A DNA stretch of 28,222 bases from Methanoregula sp. (GTDB lineage Archaea > Halobacteriota > Methanomicrobia > Methanomicrobiales > Methanospirillaceae). Every line of letters begins with the position of its first letter. Within the stretch, counting starts at the first letter, position 1. A program made the position numbers and the translations under genes. The notes under the pieces are model-generated. The model was given only the letters and a program-made list of their open reading frames with translations, made no database searches and was not told the DNA's origin. This document shows positions 1 to 7,820 of this stretch, one piece after another. Location of the stretch: positions 1 to 28,222 of the forward strand of contig JALOBP010000034.1 of NCBI GenBank assembly GCA_023228295.1. The letters run 5' to 3'.

Positions 1-14
1 CGAAAACCTCGTAT

Positions 15-215
15 CAGCCAATCGGGGGTGAAAATGACCTGCCCTGTAAAAACCATCCCGGAAACCCCCCATTCAGGCCGGTCGGGCAACCCCCGGAAAT
101 AGTAAACGGGGGTCATTTTGACCCCGGATTGCCCAAAACCGGGGATCGGGGGAGGGCATCCCCCCGGGGCAGGTGACGTCTGTGCCATCCGACGGAGATC
201 CTGACAACCCCGTGG
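15..215. repeat. Intergenic repeat, copy 1, 3' of the VWA gene
   Basis: About 200 bp that align with positions 8795-9005. Shared blocks include CCAATCGGG, TTCAGGCCGGT, the GGTCATTTT region, ACCGGATTG-like sequence, ACATCCCCCC-like sequence and GATCCTG. Near-palindromic arms lie at 27-39 and 111-123 (12 of 13 positions complementary). A short GC hairpin lies at 90-112 (CCCCCG loop CGGGGG). The element ends a few bases before the stop codon of the minus-strand VWA gene, so it would be transcribed as that gene's 3' region. It fills the whole stretch from the window edge to position 221, and I see no gene in it. Confidence 0.7.
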
Positions 216-221
216 GGACCC

Positions 222-1172
222 TCAGGGAATGACCCGTCCCCTCCCGTACCGGCAGTAAAACCCGGCCAGGAGGAGGAGCAGGGAAGCGACGATGAACCAC
301 GATCCCACCGGGGTCTCCTCTTCCCCGCGGACGATCTCCTGGTTCAGTCCCGCGTATATTTCCGCAAGAGTCTTTTCATCAACGGACCTGAAGTACTGTC
401 CCCCGGTCATTTCTGCAACCGAGCGGAGGGCAGCTTCATCGAGCGTGGCATACTGCGGTTCGCCCAGCCAGTCATACCCGGTTACAGCCGGTTTATCTGA
501 ACCCATCCCGACCGTAAAGACCTGGATGCGTGCAGCCTTTGAAGCTGCAACAGCGTTGTCAACAGAGACCGAGCCGGCATTATTCACCCCGTCCGAGAGC
601 AGGATGATGACACACTTTTTATTGGGGATGGAACGGGCCATATCGACCGCGAGCATCAGGCCGTCCCCGATTGCGGTCTCCCCATCCCGGGGGACAATTG
701 CTGCAAGTTTTTTGCGCACCCGATCTTTATCCGAAGAAAGGTACGCTGCTGTTGTTGCACCGGATTCAAAGAGAATGACACCTGCATTGTCATCATGTTC
801 AAGGTTTTTTATCAGCAGGTCGGCAGCCTGTTTGGCCGCGTCGAGCCGGGTGGGAGAATAGTCTGTGGCCTGCATGCTCCCGGAGTCATCGATGACCAGG
901 ACAACGTTCACGCCTTCCTTAACACCGGTGAGCGGGATGTGCGGCCCACCAAGGGCGACAATGAGCAGCGCAATGGCAGCGATAGTCAGGGCAGCCGGGA
1001 TGTGGAGCCGGCGGGAACTCTGCCGGTTGCCGAGTGCGGATTTTATCAGGGCAACCCGGGAGAATTCCAGCGCCTCCCGTTTCCTCTTTTGTAAAACGAT
1101 CCAGTAAAGAGCGGCAAGGGCCGGGATAACAACGAGGCCGCAAAGCCAGAGCGGATCAGAGAACCCGGCCAT
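222..1172 (-). CDS. VWA-domain membrane protein, BatA/BatB-like
   Basis: A 316-residue membrane-anchored von Willebrand factor A protein. Two N-terminal membrane segments (about 8-26 and 58-75) precede the VWA domain (about 88-280), and a third segment lies at about 289-307. The MIDAS site is intact: D95-D-S97-G-S99, T166 in ETAIGD and D194 in LSDG. This is the BatA/BatB (Aerotolerance-type) layout. Members of the family are thought to act with MoxR ATPases and DUF58 proteins in folding or metal-dependent assembly of envelope or enzyme complexes. The ATG at 1172 follows a strong GGAGG about 5 nt upstream and lies inside the end of the DUF58 gene (17 nt overlap), so translation is probably coupled. 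Family assignment is firm; the client is unknown. Confidence 0.9.
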   Translation of the reverse strand: MAGFSDPLWLCGLVVIPALAALYWIVLQKRKREALEFSRVALIKSALGNRQSSRRLHIPAALTIAAIALLIVALGGPHIPLTGVKEGVNVVLVIDDSGSMQATDYSPTRLDAAKQAADLLIKNLEHDDNAGVILFESGATTAAYLSSDKDRVRKKLAAIVPRDGETAIGDGLMLAVDMARSIPNKKCVIILLSDGVNNAGSVSVDNAVAASKAARIQVFTVGMGSDKPAVTGYDWLGEPQYATLDEAALRSVAEMTGGQYFRSVDEKTLAEIYAGLNQEIVRGEEETPVGSWFIVASLLLLLAGFYCRYGRGRVIP

Positions 1173-2049
1173 GGTTCCTCCTCTGCTTCATCTGCCGGAA
1201 AAATATCCGGAGGGCAATGAAGCAGGATTCGTGCGTGAACAGCGGGACATTCTCAATGCCGGTCCGGCGGAAGAACGAACGGGTCCTATCAGCACTCTCC
1301 GCTGCAAGGGCCGCATACTTTTTCCGGAACACGGGATCGGACGTTTCTGCGAGCACCTGTTCACCGGTCTCGGGATCTTCAAGGATGATCGAACCGACAT
1401 CAGGAAGATCCTCTTCCCGGGTGTCCAGGACCCGGATCGCTAAGACCTCGTGCCGCTTTGCAAGGACACGCAGGTCAGAAAAACAGTCCTGCGGGAAAAA
1501 ATCCGAGATTATCACGACCGAACTCCGGCGCGGGAGTGCCGATCCGAGGAACCGGGCAGTTGCGGCAATACCGGTGCCCCGTGAGACCGGTTTGTGGTCA
1601 ATGAGGGTATTGAGGATCGTGATGAGATGTTTCTTTCCCCGCTCTGCCGGGATAAACCGCTCCATTCGGTCCGAAGAGAGGCACAGGCCCATCCGGTCAT
1701 TGTTGCAGAGGGCGGAAAAGGCGAGAGTCCCGGTCACCTCCAGCATCTTCTCCCGTTTGCTTGAGTCTGAACCGAATGAGGAGGAACCGGAGACATCGAC
1801 AACAAAGTAAAAAGTCTGGTCGCGGTCCTCGGAATATTCCCGTACGAACAGGTTGTTGCACCGGGCGGTGACGTTCCAGTCGATGAAACGGATATCGTCA
1901 CCGGCCACGTACTTCCGGACCCCGGCAAACTCCAGGCCCTGGCCTTTGAAGCGTGACCGGTGGGAGGAAGACTGGAATCCGACCACGAGTGCGTTCGTTA
2001 TCATCCCGATCTTCTTTAAGTTCCCGATAAGGCGGGCCCGTTCATTCAT
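1156..2049 (-). CDS. DUF58 family protein
   Basis: A 297-residue protein with the DUF58 signature near the N-terminus: KGQGLEF, R-x-Y-x-x-GDD-I-R-x-IDWN-x-TAR, then REYSEDRD. A degenerate VWA-like fold follows, starting at VVDVSGSSSFGS. It has no predicted membrane segment and is cytoplasmic. DUF58 proteins are nearly always encoded between a MoxR ATPase and VWA proteins, as here, and are presumed to be adaptors of the MoxR machine. The ATG at 2049 fits the usual family N-terminus (short helix, then about 30 residues to the KGxGxEF motif). It lies 45 nt after the moxR stop and overlaps the VWA gene by 17 nt. The substrate is unknown. Confidence 0.93.
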   Translation of the reverse strand: MNERARLIGNLKKIGMITNALVVGFQSSSHRSRFKGQGLEFAGVRKYVAGDDIRFIDWNVTARCNNLFVREYSEDRDQTFYFVVDVSGSSSFGSDSSKREKMLEVTGTLAFSALCNNDRMGLCLSSDRMERFIPAERGKKHLITILNTLIDHKPVSRGTGIAATARFLGSALPRRSSVVIISDFFPQDCFSDLRVLAKRHEVLAIRVLDTREEDLPDVGSIILEDPETGEQVLAETSDPVFRKKYAALAAESADRTRSFFRRTGIENVPLFTHESCFIALRIFFRQMKQRRNHGRVL

Positions 2050-2094
2050 GCAACCACATTTTTTCTCACCGGTTATTGTTCATCATCACACGAC

Positions 2095-3081
2095 TCAGGG
2101 CACCGGTACCGTTTTGAGCAGGCAGTCTATGATCGCATCGGGAGTGATTCCCTCCGCATCGCCTTCGTACGTTAAAAGGATGCGGTGCCGGAGCACATCG
2201 TGGGAGACCGCCTGCACATCTTCCGGGATCACGTACCCCCGTCCTGCCAGCAGTGCCCGTGCCTTGGCCCCGAGGATAAGGCCGATGGATGCGCGGGGGG
2301 ATGCCCCATACGCAATATACCGGGCGGCATCGATGCCGGAGGATGCGGGATTCCGCGTTGCATCCACGAGATCGGTAACATACCGTTTGATCGCGGCATC
2401 CGCATACAGGCTCCGCGTGAAGGACTGGATGGCGATGATTGTTTCTGTTCCCATGACAGGGGCCGGCCGGGCCGGCGTACCTTCCGTGAACAGGTCAAGG
2501 ATCCTGATCTCTTCGTCTTTCTTCGGGTACGTCATCTGCACCTTGAACATGAACCGGTCTACCTGCGCATCGGGAAGAGGATACGTACCTTCGGACTCGA
2601 TGGGGTTCTGCGTGGCAAGGACAAAGAACGGCCGTGGAAGCGGGTGGGTCTCACCCTGGATGGTCACCTGCTTCTCCTGCATCGCTTCAAGGAGCGCTGA
2701 CTGGACCTTGGGAGGGGCCCGGTTGATCTCGTCGGCAAGGATGCAGTTGGCAAAGACCGGCCCCCGGACGGTTGTGAATGAGGAGCATTTCTGGTCAAAA
2801 ATCTTCGTCCCGGTAATATCCGCGGGGAGGAGATCGGGAGTGAACTGGATCCGGGCAAAACTGCAGGCAATGCATTGCGACAGGGTCCGGACCGTGAGGG
2901 TCTTTGCAATACCCGGTACGCCTTCAAGAAGGACATGGCCGTCTGTACAGAGCGCGATGATGAGACGGTCGACCACGGCATCCTGCCCGATAACGACCGT
3001 CTGCATCGCGTGCCTGAGGGCATCGAGTTTTCCTGCATACTCTTCTGCCCGTATATTCATGCCTGAAATTTCTGCATTCAT
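2095..3081 (-). CDS. MoxR-family AAA+ ATPase
   Basis: A 328-residue AAA+ ATPase of the MoxR family. Walker A is GVPGIAKT (54-61), with the MoxR-typical IGQD just upstream at 31-34. Walker B is ILADEINRAPPK (114-125), and sensor 1 is ATQNPIE (156-162) followed by EGTYPLPDAQVDRF. The C-terminal helical lid contains SPRASIGL. Length and motif order match complete family members. MoxR ATPases act as chaperones that remodel or load cofactors into client complexes, together with DUF58 and VWA proteins. This gene is the first of a three-gene minus-strand operon. The ATG at 3081 is used; an in-frame ATG at 3060 is a possible alternative because the first seven residues are not conserved in kind. Confidence 0.95.
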   Translation of the reverse strand: MNAEISGMNIRAEEYAGKLDALRHAMQTVVIGQDAVVDRLIIALCTDGHVLLEGVPGIAKTLTVRTLSQCIACSFARIQFTPDLLPADITGTKIFDQKCSSFTTVRGPVFANCILADEINRAPPKVQSALLEAMQEKQVTIQGETHPLPRPFFVLATQNPIESEGTYPLPDAQVDRFMFKVQMTYPKKDEEIRILDLFTEGTPARPAPVMGTETIIAIQSFTRSLYADAAIKRYVTDLVDATRNPASSGIDAARYIAYGASPRASIGLILGAKARALLAGRGYVIPEDVQAVSHDVLRHRILLTYEGDAEGITPDAIIDCLLKTVPVP

Positions 3082-3275
3082 GGTTGGTTTCCCCGGTTCT
3101 CAATCACGTGCTGGCGGGCCACAGGAAAGTTCCAGCCGGCCAATGCGGACAGGGAACCGGTATTCCGGATTTGTGATACCGACACAGCAGACTCTTCAGG
3201 ATCCTTCTTAATTAATTTTATTTAACAATTTTCAAAAGTAAATGAATAAATAATAACTTTGTCAAGACTATTGCA
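3082..3275. promoter_or_regulatory. Divergent promoter region, moxR operon / 3276 gene
   Basis: An AT-rich spacer between divergent genes. For the plus-strand gene, an AAATAAATAATA tract at about 3244-3255 sits about 27 nt before the ATG at 3276, which is the TATA-to-start distance expected of a leaderless archaeal transcript. No Shine-Dalgarno sequence is visible. A second TATA-like run (TTTATTTAA) lies at about 3217-3225. The sequence at 3229-3244 (TTTTCAAAAGTAAAT) recurs at about 23172-23187. Confidence 0.5.
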
Positions 3276-4043
3276 ATGAGTCTGCAACCTAAAGAACGAA
3301 ATATTTACATTGCGGTCGCACTGGTTATCGGTGTGATCCTGCTCATCGATGTCGTCAATGTGTTCCTTATCGGGGGCCCGTCGTTTTTCTCACTTATTTT
3401 AGGCCAGGGATCGGCAACGGCAGTTTCCGGGAGCGGTTCCCTTGCCGGAAATACCCAGCAGCCAGCCGGAGATAAAATCCCGGCCTCATCAGGCCAGGCG
3501 ATCTTTGTCCCGACAAAAGCAACCCCCGTCCCTACCGTCAGGTATGTGTCTGTCGTGACACCGGTGACGACACCGGACCCGGGCCAGTCGTCACTCCGGT
3601 ACATCCCTCCCACGACACAGGCGGCCCCGGAAGAGTCCTATGCCCTGATCTATTCAGATGACCTTTCTTACCTGGCAGGAGAAGATCCAACGGCCGTGGC
3701 ATTTGATGTGAAAGTCCCGCCGCTTGTTATCAGGTATAACGTTTCCCCACTTATCGTCACGGACAGCAAGATGACGATAAACCGGTCGTCAAAATCCGAA
3801 TTACGGACCGACATCCTGATAAATTATACCTATCCTTCACCGGATTCAGAATTCACTGTCACGGTGTTCGATAAAAATTCCGGCAGAAAATTATCTGATG
3901 ATGGGTTTGGCCGCGAGTTTGGCATGCTGACCCCGAAGACGTTCATTGTACGCGAGGCCGGGAGTTTCATCATCCAGTTTGATGGCGATGATGCCGAAGC
4001 TCACGTTGATATGCTCCTGAAAAATGAAGGGAATATTGTATAA
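3276..4043 (+). CDS. Membrane-anchored hypothetical protein
   Basis: A 255-residue protein that I do not recognise. One membrane segment lies at about 11-33 (IAVALVIGVILLIDVVNVF). A low-complexity linker rich in Ser, Thr, Pro and Gly (about 45-120) follows, then a beta-rich C-terminal domain (about 120-250) with NRSSKSELRTD and an extracellular-type composition. The topology suggests an N-terminal anchor with the domain outside the cell. It is transcribed alone, divergently from the moxR operon, and a T7 tract follows its stop. The ATG at 3276 has no Shine-Dalgarno but is well placed for a leaderless message. It could be a lineage-specific surface protein; I can offer no biochemical role. Confidence 0.8.
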   Translation: MSLQPKERNIYIAVALVIGVILLIDVVNVFLIGGPSFFSLILGQGSATAVSGSGSLAGNTQQPAGDKIPASSGQAIFVPTKATPVPTVRYVSVVTPVTTPDPGQSSLRYIPPTTQAAPEESYALIYSDDLSYLAGEDPTAVAFDVKVPPLVIRYNVSPLIVTDSKMTINRSSKSELRTDILINYTYPSPDSEFTVTVFDKNSGRKLSDDGFGREFGMLTPKTFIVREAGSFIIQFDGDDAEAHVDMLLKNEGNIV

Positions 4044-4045
4044 TC

Positions 4046-4052
4046 TTTTTTT
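4046..4052 (+). terminator. T-tract terminator after 3276 gene
   Basis: Seven consecutive T residues begin three bases after the stop codon of the 3276-4043 gene. Archaeal intrinsic termination mainly needs such a T-rich tract. The convergent ecfT gene ends 30 nt further on. Confidence 0.5.
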
Positions 4053-4082
4053 AGATCCCGTGGACTATTTTTAAAATCCCGA

Positions 4083-4922
4083 TTAGACGGGAAACAGGTA
4101 CCTTGTGCTCCAGAGCCCGGCAAAGAGTGCAGCAAGGGCAAGGAGCATACGATAATCCCGGCTGCTGAACCCTGAATTCTTCAGGCAGGAATGGGACTCG
4201 GACTGGCGAAATCCCCGGGCCTGCATGGCATCGGAGGTATTCCGGGAGCGGCGGATCATGCTGACCGTGACCGGTATAAAAAGCGCCGCAAGCTTGTCCC
4301 GGTTTTTCAGTGCGCTCCCCCGGTCCAGTTCAAGGCCCCGCGACCGCTGGGCATCCATGATCTCTTTGGTATCCCCGGCAAGGTCCGCTATCGACCTGAT
4401 AGCATAACCGAGGGAGAAGACAAGGATCGGCGGCACATGCATGCCCTTGAGGCTCTGCACGACATCGTCGGGCGAGGTTGTCCTGATAACAAGGAATGAG
4501 ATCCCGGCCAGCGCAAGGAGCCGGAATCCCATGGCAACGGCAACAAGGATCCCCCCTGCGGTGACTTCGGGATGGATAAACCCGATCTGCGCAGAGAAGA
4601 AGACCGGGCCTTCTGAAACTTTTGAGAAGAAACTGTCCAGGACGACGACAAGGACCAGCAGGGGAGCGGTCAGCGTGAGGGCACGCAGGAGTTGTTTCCC
4701 TGCACGGCAGGTGCAGGCGAGCGCCAGTTCGAAAAGGAAGAGCAGTACCAGTGCTGAAAGGGTGGAAAAGAAGAGTGCGACGAGACTGACCACGATAAGC
4801 ATGATGAGTTTTGTGCGGGGGTCAAGCCGGTGGAGGAATGAATCCCCGGGCTGGTACCGGAGAAGCTGCAGCCGCTGGTTCTTTTTTTTATTCCCGCACG
4901 GGGGGAGGGCATCGGGACTCAA
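4083..4922 (-). CDS. ecfT: ECF transporter transmembrane component EcfT
   Basis: A 279-residue integral membrane protein of the EcfT (CbiQ-like) family, the scaffold that couples the ATPases to the substrate-specific S component. The N-terminal LHRLDPRTKL (30-39) is the family hallmark. Several hydrophobic helices lie between 40 and 180. Two Ala-Arg-Gly type coupling motifs are present, AQRSRG (191-196) and QARG (234-237), which dock the ATPase grooves. A final helix lies at about 258-275. The start is a TTG at 4922 that overlaps the ecfA stop (TTGA). No ATG or GTG lies between it and the conserved region, so coupled translation from TTG is the best reading. Confidence 0.93.
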   Translation of the reverse strand: MSPDALPPCGNKKKNQRLQLLRYQPGDSFLHRLDPRTKLIMLIVVSLVALFFSTLSALVLLFLFELALACTCRAGKQLLRALTLTAPLLVLVVVLDSFFSKVSEGPVFFSAQIGFIHPEVTAGGILVAVAMGFRLLALAGISFLVIRTTSPDDVVQSLKGMHVPPILVFSLGYAIRSIADLAGDTKEIMDAQRSRGLELDRGSALKNRDKLAALFIPVTVSMIRRSRNTSDAMQARGFRQSESHSCLKNSGFSSRDYRMLLALAALFAGLWSTRYLFPV

Positions 4923-6478
4923 ACAGGCATGCCCCCGGGGTCTCCTGCTTTTGTGCAGCCGCGGGAGTGCAGCGGGATCCGCTCGTCGGATTCGATACGC
5001 CCGGCAGCGATCCTGATGAACCGGTCCCCGCAGGCGTTGGCGAACTCCTCGTCATGGGTGGCGACAATGACGGTCTTTTTTTCACTGCTCATTCTGCGGA
5101 GCAGTGCCGCAAGCCCCTGTTTGAGTGCGGGGTCGAGGCCGAACGTGGGTTCGTCAAGGATCACAACGGGAGTTTCCATGGCGAGGATTCCTGCAACCGC
5201 CACCCGCTGTTTTTCCCCTCCAGAGAGCCCGAGCGGGGGCGTGGACGGGTCGATATGATCGAGGGAGCACATCCGCCGGGCAGCCCCGATTATTTTCCCG
5301 ATCTCCGATGGACTTTTCTTCAGGTTCCTTGGCCCGAATGCCAGTTCATCCGTAATAGTACTCTCGAAGATCTGGAAACCGGCATGCTGGCTGAGCAGGC
5401 CGACCGTGCGGGCTGCATCTGCAATGGTAATTGCAGACAGGGGAGTGGCCCCCAAAACAACGGTCCCGCGGTCAGGTACAAGAAGCCCGTTGCAGTGTTT
5501 CAGGATAGTTGTCTTGCCCGATCCATTGGGCCCGGCAAGGATCGTCACATCCCCGGGAAAAAAGTCAAGCGAGATCCCGTTGAGGACTGGTTCTGGTTCG
5601 CCGGGATAGCGGAATGTTACGTCTTCGAAGCGCAGCGAAGGGATACGGGACCGGTCGCAAAAAAATCCCTGCGTCCGACCCCCCGCCAAATCGTCCTTTG
5701 GTTGCGGGCATCCCCCACAGGGACATGGACCGGTGAGGTGTTGCATGCGTTCAGTTCCGGGAATGCCCGGATCGGGCCGGCGGTCTGCAATAATTTCCCC
5801 GTTTTTCATCGCAATGACACGGCTGGCAAGGGGAAGCAGTCCGGCTGTCCGGTGTTCCAGGATGATGACGGTGGTCCCGGCGGCATTTAATTCCGAGAGG
5901 AGCCGGGCAAGATCGCGTGCGGCAGGAACATCGAGCCCGGAAAGGGGCTCGTCCAGCACGAGTATGGATGGCAGAACTGCAAGGACGGCGGCGATTGCTA
6001 CCCGCTGCCGTTCCCCCCACGAGAGGGTGCGGATTGTCCGGCCAAGGAGATGGGTGATGGCAAGGGTCCCCGCAATCCTGTCAACCCGGGACCGGATCTC
6101 CGCTGCCGGCAGATTCTGGATCTCAAGGCCGAACGCGATCTCGCTCTCGACATCCCCCGTGACCAGCTGGCTGCCGGGATCCTGGAAGACCATCCCGACA
6201 TGTCGGGCAAAGTCCGGGACATCAAAGTCTTTTGTATCCATTCCCTGCACGATCACGTTGCCTTCCATGGTCCCCCGCGTGGCGTGCGGGATCAGGCCGT
6301 TCATGCACCGGGCAAGGGTTGATTTACCTGAGCCGCTCGGCCCGGTGACCACCACGAATTCCCCGGGATATATCGTGAGGCTGACCTGGCAGAGGACAGG
6401 ATCCTTGTGCCTGGGCGTGTCCCCCGCATACCGGAAGGTGAGGTTCCGCATCACGATCAGCGGATCAGGACCTGTCAC
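4919..6478 (-). CDS. ecfA: ECF transporter fused double ATPase EcfA
   Basis: A 519-residue protein with two ABC ATPase domains in one chain, energising the ECF transporter. Domain 1: Walker A GPSGSGKS (46-53), signature LSWGE (152-156), Walker B ILVLDEP (172-178), H209. Domain 2: Walker A GPNGSGKT (316-323), signature LSGGE (418-422), Walker B VVILDEP (438-444), H475. Most EcfA/EcfA' pairs are separate genes, but fusions are known. The inter-domain linker (about 250-275) carries C252, C254, C257 and C274 in a CxCxxC arrangement, which is unusual. The GTG at 6478 overlaps the S-component gene by 14 nt; an ATG at 6451 is an alternative start. The stop overlaps ecfT. Confidence 0.94.
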   Translation of the reverse strand: MTGPDPLIVMRNLTFRYAGDTPRHKDPVLCQVSLTIYPGEFVVVTGPSGSGKSTLARCMNGLIPHATRGTMEGNVIVQGMDTKDFDVPDFARHVGMVFQDPGSQLVTGDVESEIAFGLEIQNLPAAEIRSRVDRIAGTLAITHLLGRTIRTLSWGERQRVAIAAVLAVLPSILVLDEPLSGLDVPAARDLARLLSELNAAGTTVIILEHRTAGLLPLASRVIAMKNGEIIADRRPDPGIPGTERMQHLTGPCPCGGCPQPKDDLAGGRTQGFFCDRSRIPSLRFEDVTFRYPGEPEPVLNGISLDFFPGDVTILAGPNGSGKTTILKHCNGLLVPDRGTVVLGATPLSAITIADAARTVGLLSQHAGFQIFESTITDELAFGPRNLKKSPSEIGKIIGAARRMCSLDHIDPSTPPLGLSGGEKQRVAVAGILAMETPVVILDEPTFGLDPALKQGLAALLRRMSSEKKTVIVATHDEEFANACGDRFIRIAAGRIESDERIPLHSRGCTKAGDPGGMPV

Positions 6479-7010
6479 GGGTAATCACCCCGGCTTTCAG
6501 GAGGCGGCTTAATACCAGGGCGGCAAGGATTCCCCCGATCCCGCCGAATATCACATGGGTAATGGACGCCGTGCCAATGCCGATCAGGATGAATCCCGCC
6601 GGGATCCCAAGGAACGTCTGGAGGGTATAGTTCACGATCATCTTGACGAGGTTGCCGGCAGCTCCTGTAATAAACCCGGCCGCCGGGTGATCCAACCGGT
6701 AGAAGAAGACAAAACCGAGGATATCGATCGTGATGCCCATCGACAGGTAGATGAGGAGGTTGAAGATATGCAGGGTATTGAGCCCGAAGAGCGTGGCAAG
6801 GATTCCCGAGATGAAACCGATATACGTCCCTGCCCCGGGTTTTTTTACGATCCCGACCCCGATGATGACCGGGACTACCCAGTAGATACCGGTATGGCCG
6901 GGAATTTTCAGCGGGATTGCCAGGGCAATGTTCAGGGCAACGATGAGTGCAGCACAGAGCGACAGGAGGGCGATCTCGTACAGGGAAAAATACGGTTTTA
7001 TTACTGCCAT
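6465..7010 (-). CDS. ECF transporter S component
   Basis: A 181-residue, almost wholly hydrophobic protein with about five to six membrane helices. Its size and position match the substrate-specific S component of an ECF importer. The N-terminal ALNIALAIPLKI region, the long Gly-rich helices and the charged gap RLDHPAAG are in keeping with the fold. It lacks the N-terminal Met-His metal site of CbiM/NikM, so a cobalt or nickel substrate is unlikely. I cannot assign the ligand, though vitamins or vitamin precursors are typical of the class. The ATG at 7010 lies 3 nt after the stop of the upstream surface-protein gene, and the 3' end overlaps ecfA by 14 nt, so the genes are almost certainly co-transcribed. 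Confidence 0.85.
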   Translation of the reverse strand: MAVIKPYFSLYEIALLSLCAALIVALNIALAIPLKIPGHTGIYWVVPVIIGVGIVKKPGAGTYIGFISGILATLFGLNTLHIFNLLIYLSMGITIDILGFVFFYRLDHPAAGFITGAAGNLVKMIVNYTLQTFLGIPAGFILIGIGTASITHVIFGGIGGILAALVLSRLLKAGVITRDRS

Positions 7011-7013
7011 GAC

Positions 7014-7817
7014 TCACGTCCTGATAAACTCCGTCCGTACCCGCAGGGCGAAATCGTCTGCCTGTGGCCGGTCAACGGCCACGAGCAGGAGAAGGTCGTT
7101 GCCCGGGTTGCCTCCGGTGGCGGTAACATAGAACGTCCCGTTAAGGCCGGATGTTTCCGTGACCATTCCCAGCGGTTTTTTCAGGTCTGACGTGATGTGC
7201 AGGGCCCCCTGGCCTGCGCCCGGCTGGGTGAACTGGAAACTCCGTGTCGTGCTCGTCATGCCCGCATAATCCGCGGCCTGGTTGTTGGAGATCGCAATCC
7301 TGTACTGGTGGGTGGGTTGGACAACGAGTGGGATTGCTGCCGGCATGGATGTGCCGGCAGGTGCATTTCCCGTCACAACATAGGCACAATGGTTGGTCCC
7401 GGTCTGCCGGTTCGTCCGTGTCGGCATGGTGCCGGTGGTAAGCCCGTACGTGTGAAAAACGGCCCTGCCAACAAGGCCCGTCATGTTATACGTCACTCTC
7501 ACCGAACCGAGTCTCTTCACCTGCGGGTTGCCGCTGACCGGGGTTGCGTTGAGGTCGATGAACATGAGGTACCAACGGGAATTACCGGGTTGTTCAACGC
7601 CGGGTTCGATACCAAGGGGATCGTAACCTGGCCGCCAGGACTGGGGACCATACAGGAAGCCGGCTTTTGTGAAGGTCTGGTCGATGAGGACCCCCGGTAC
7701 GATCGCCACTTCCTGTTGCGGGAACATTTCTCCGCTGAAGGTGTCGAGCACGAGCATGAGCCCGAGGAAACACCCGAGCAGGACAAACACCAGCCCGACC
7801 CTGGCACGGAATTCCAT
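7014..7817 (-). CDS. Membrane-anchored surface protein with permuted domain X (B-A)
   Basis: A 267-residue protein with one N-terminal membrane segment (about 6-26) and an extracellular remainder. Residues 43-125 carry the B half of domain X: LIDQTFTKAGFLYGPQSWRP, then LMFIDL, VRVTY and FHTYG. Residues 172-262 carry the A half: YRIAISNNQ, GALHITS, NGTFYVTATGG, LLLLVAV and DDFALRV. In the other proteins of this window the A half comes first, so this protein appears circularly permuted. A linker of about 25 residues joins the halves. It sits 3 nt from both the TiaS-like gene upstream and the S-component gene downstream. A capture or accessory role for the ECF importer is inferred from this operon only. 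No Pfam family is recognised. Confidence 0.85.
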   Translation of the reverse strand: MEFRARVGLVFVLLGCFLGLMLVLDTFSGEMFPQQEVAIVPGVLIDQTFTKAGFLYGPQSWRPGYDPLGIEPGVEQPGNSRWYLMFIDLNATPVSGNPQVKRLGSVRVTYNMTGLVGRAVFHTYGLTTGTMPTRTNRQTGTNHCAYVVTGNAPAGTSMPAAIPLVVQPTHQYRIAISNNQAADYAGMTSTTRSFQFTQPGAGQGALHITSDLKKPLGMVTETSGLNGTFYVTATGGNPGNDLLLLVAVDRPQADDFALRVRTEFIRT

Positions 7818-7820
7818 TGC

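Noticed and set aside
1853..3211. Long plus-strand open frame opposite moxR and DUF58
   Set aside because: It is antisense to two genes with complete family motifs, its product has no recognisable domain, and composition is Arg/Ser-rich as expected from a shadow frame in GC-rich DNA.
4811..5890. Long plus-strand open frame opposite ecfA
   Set aside because: It is the complement of a clear double ABC ATPase, and the translated product shows no motif or membrane segment.
6465..7010. S component considered as a CbiM/NikM-type cobalt or nickel component
   Set aside because: The N-terminal Met-His metal site and the CbiN/NikN partner typical of those systems are absent.
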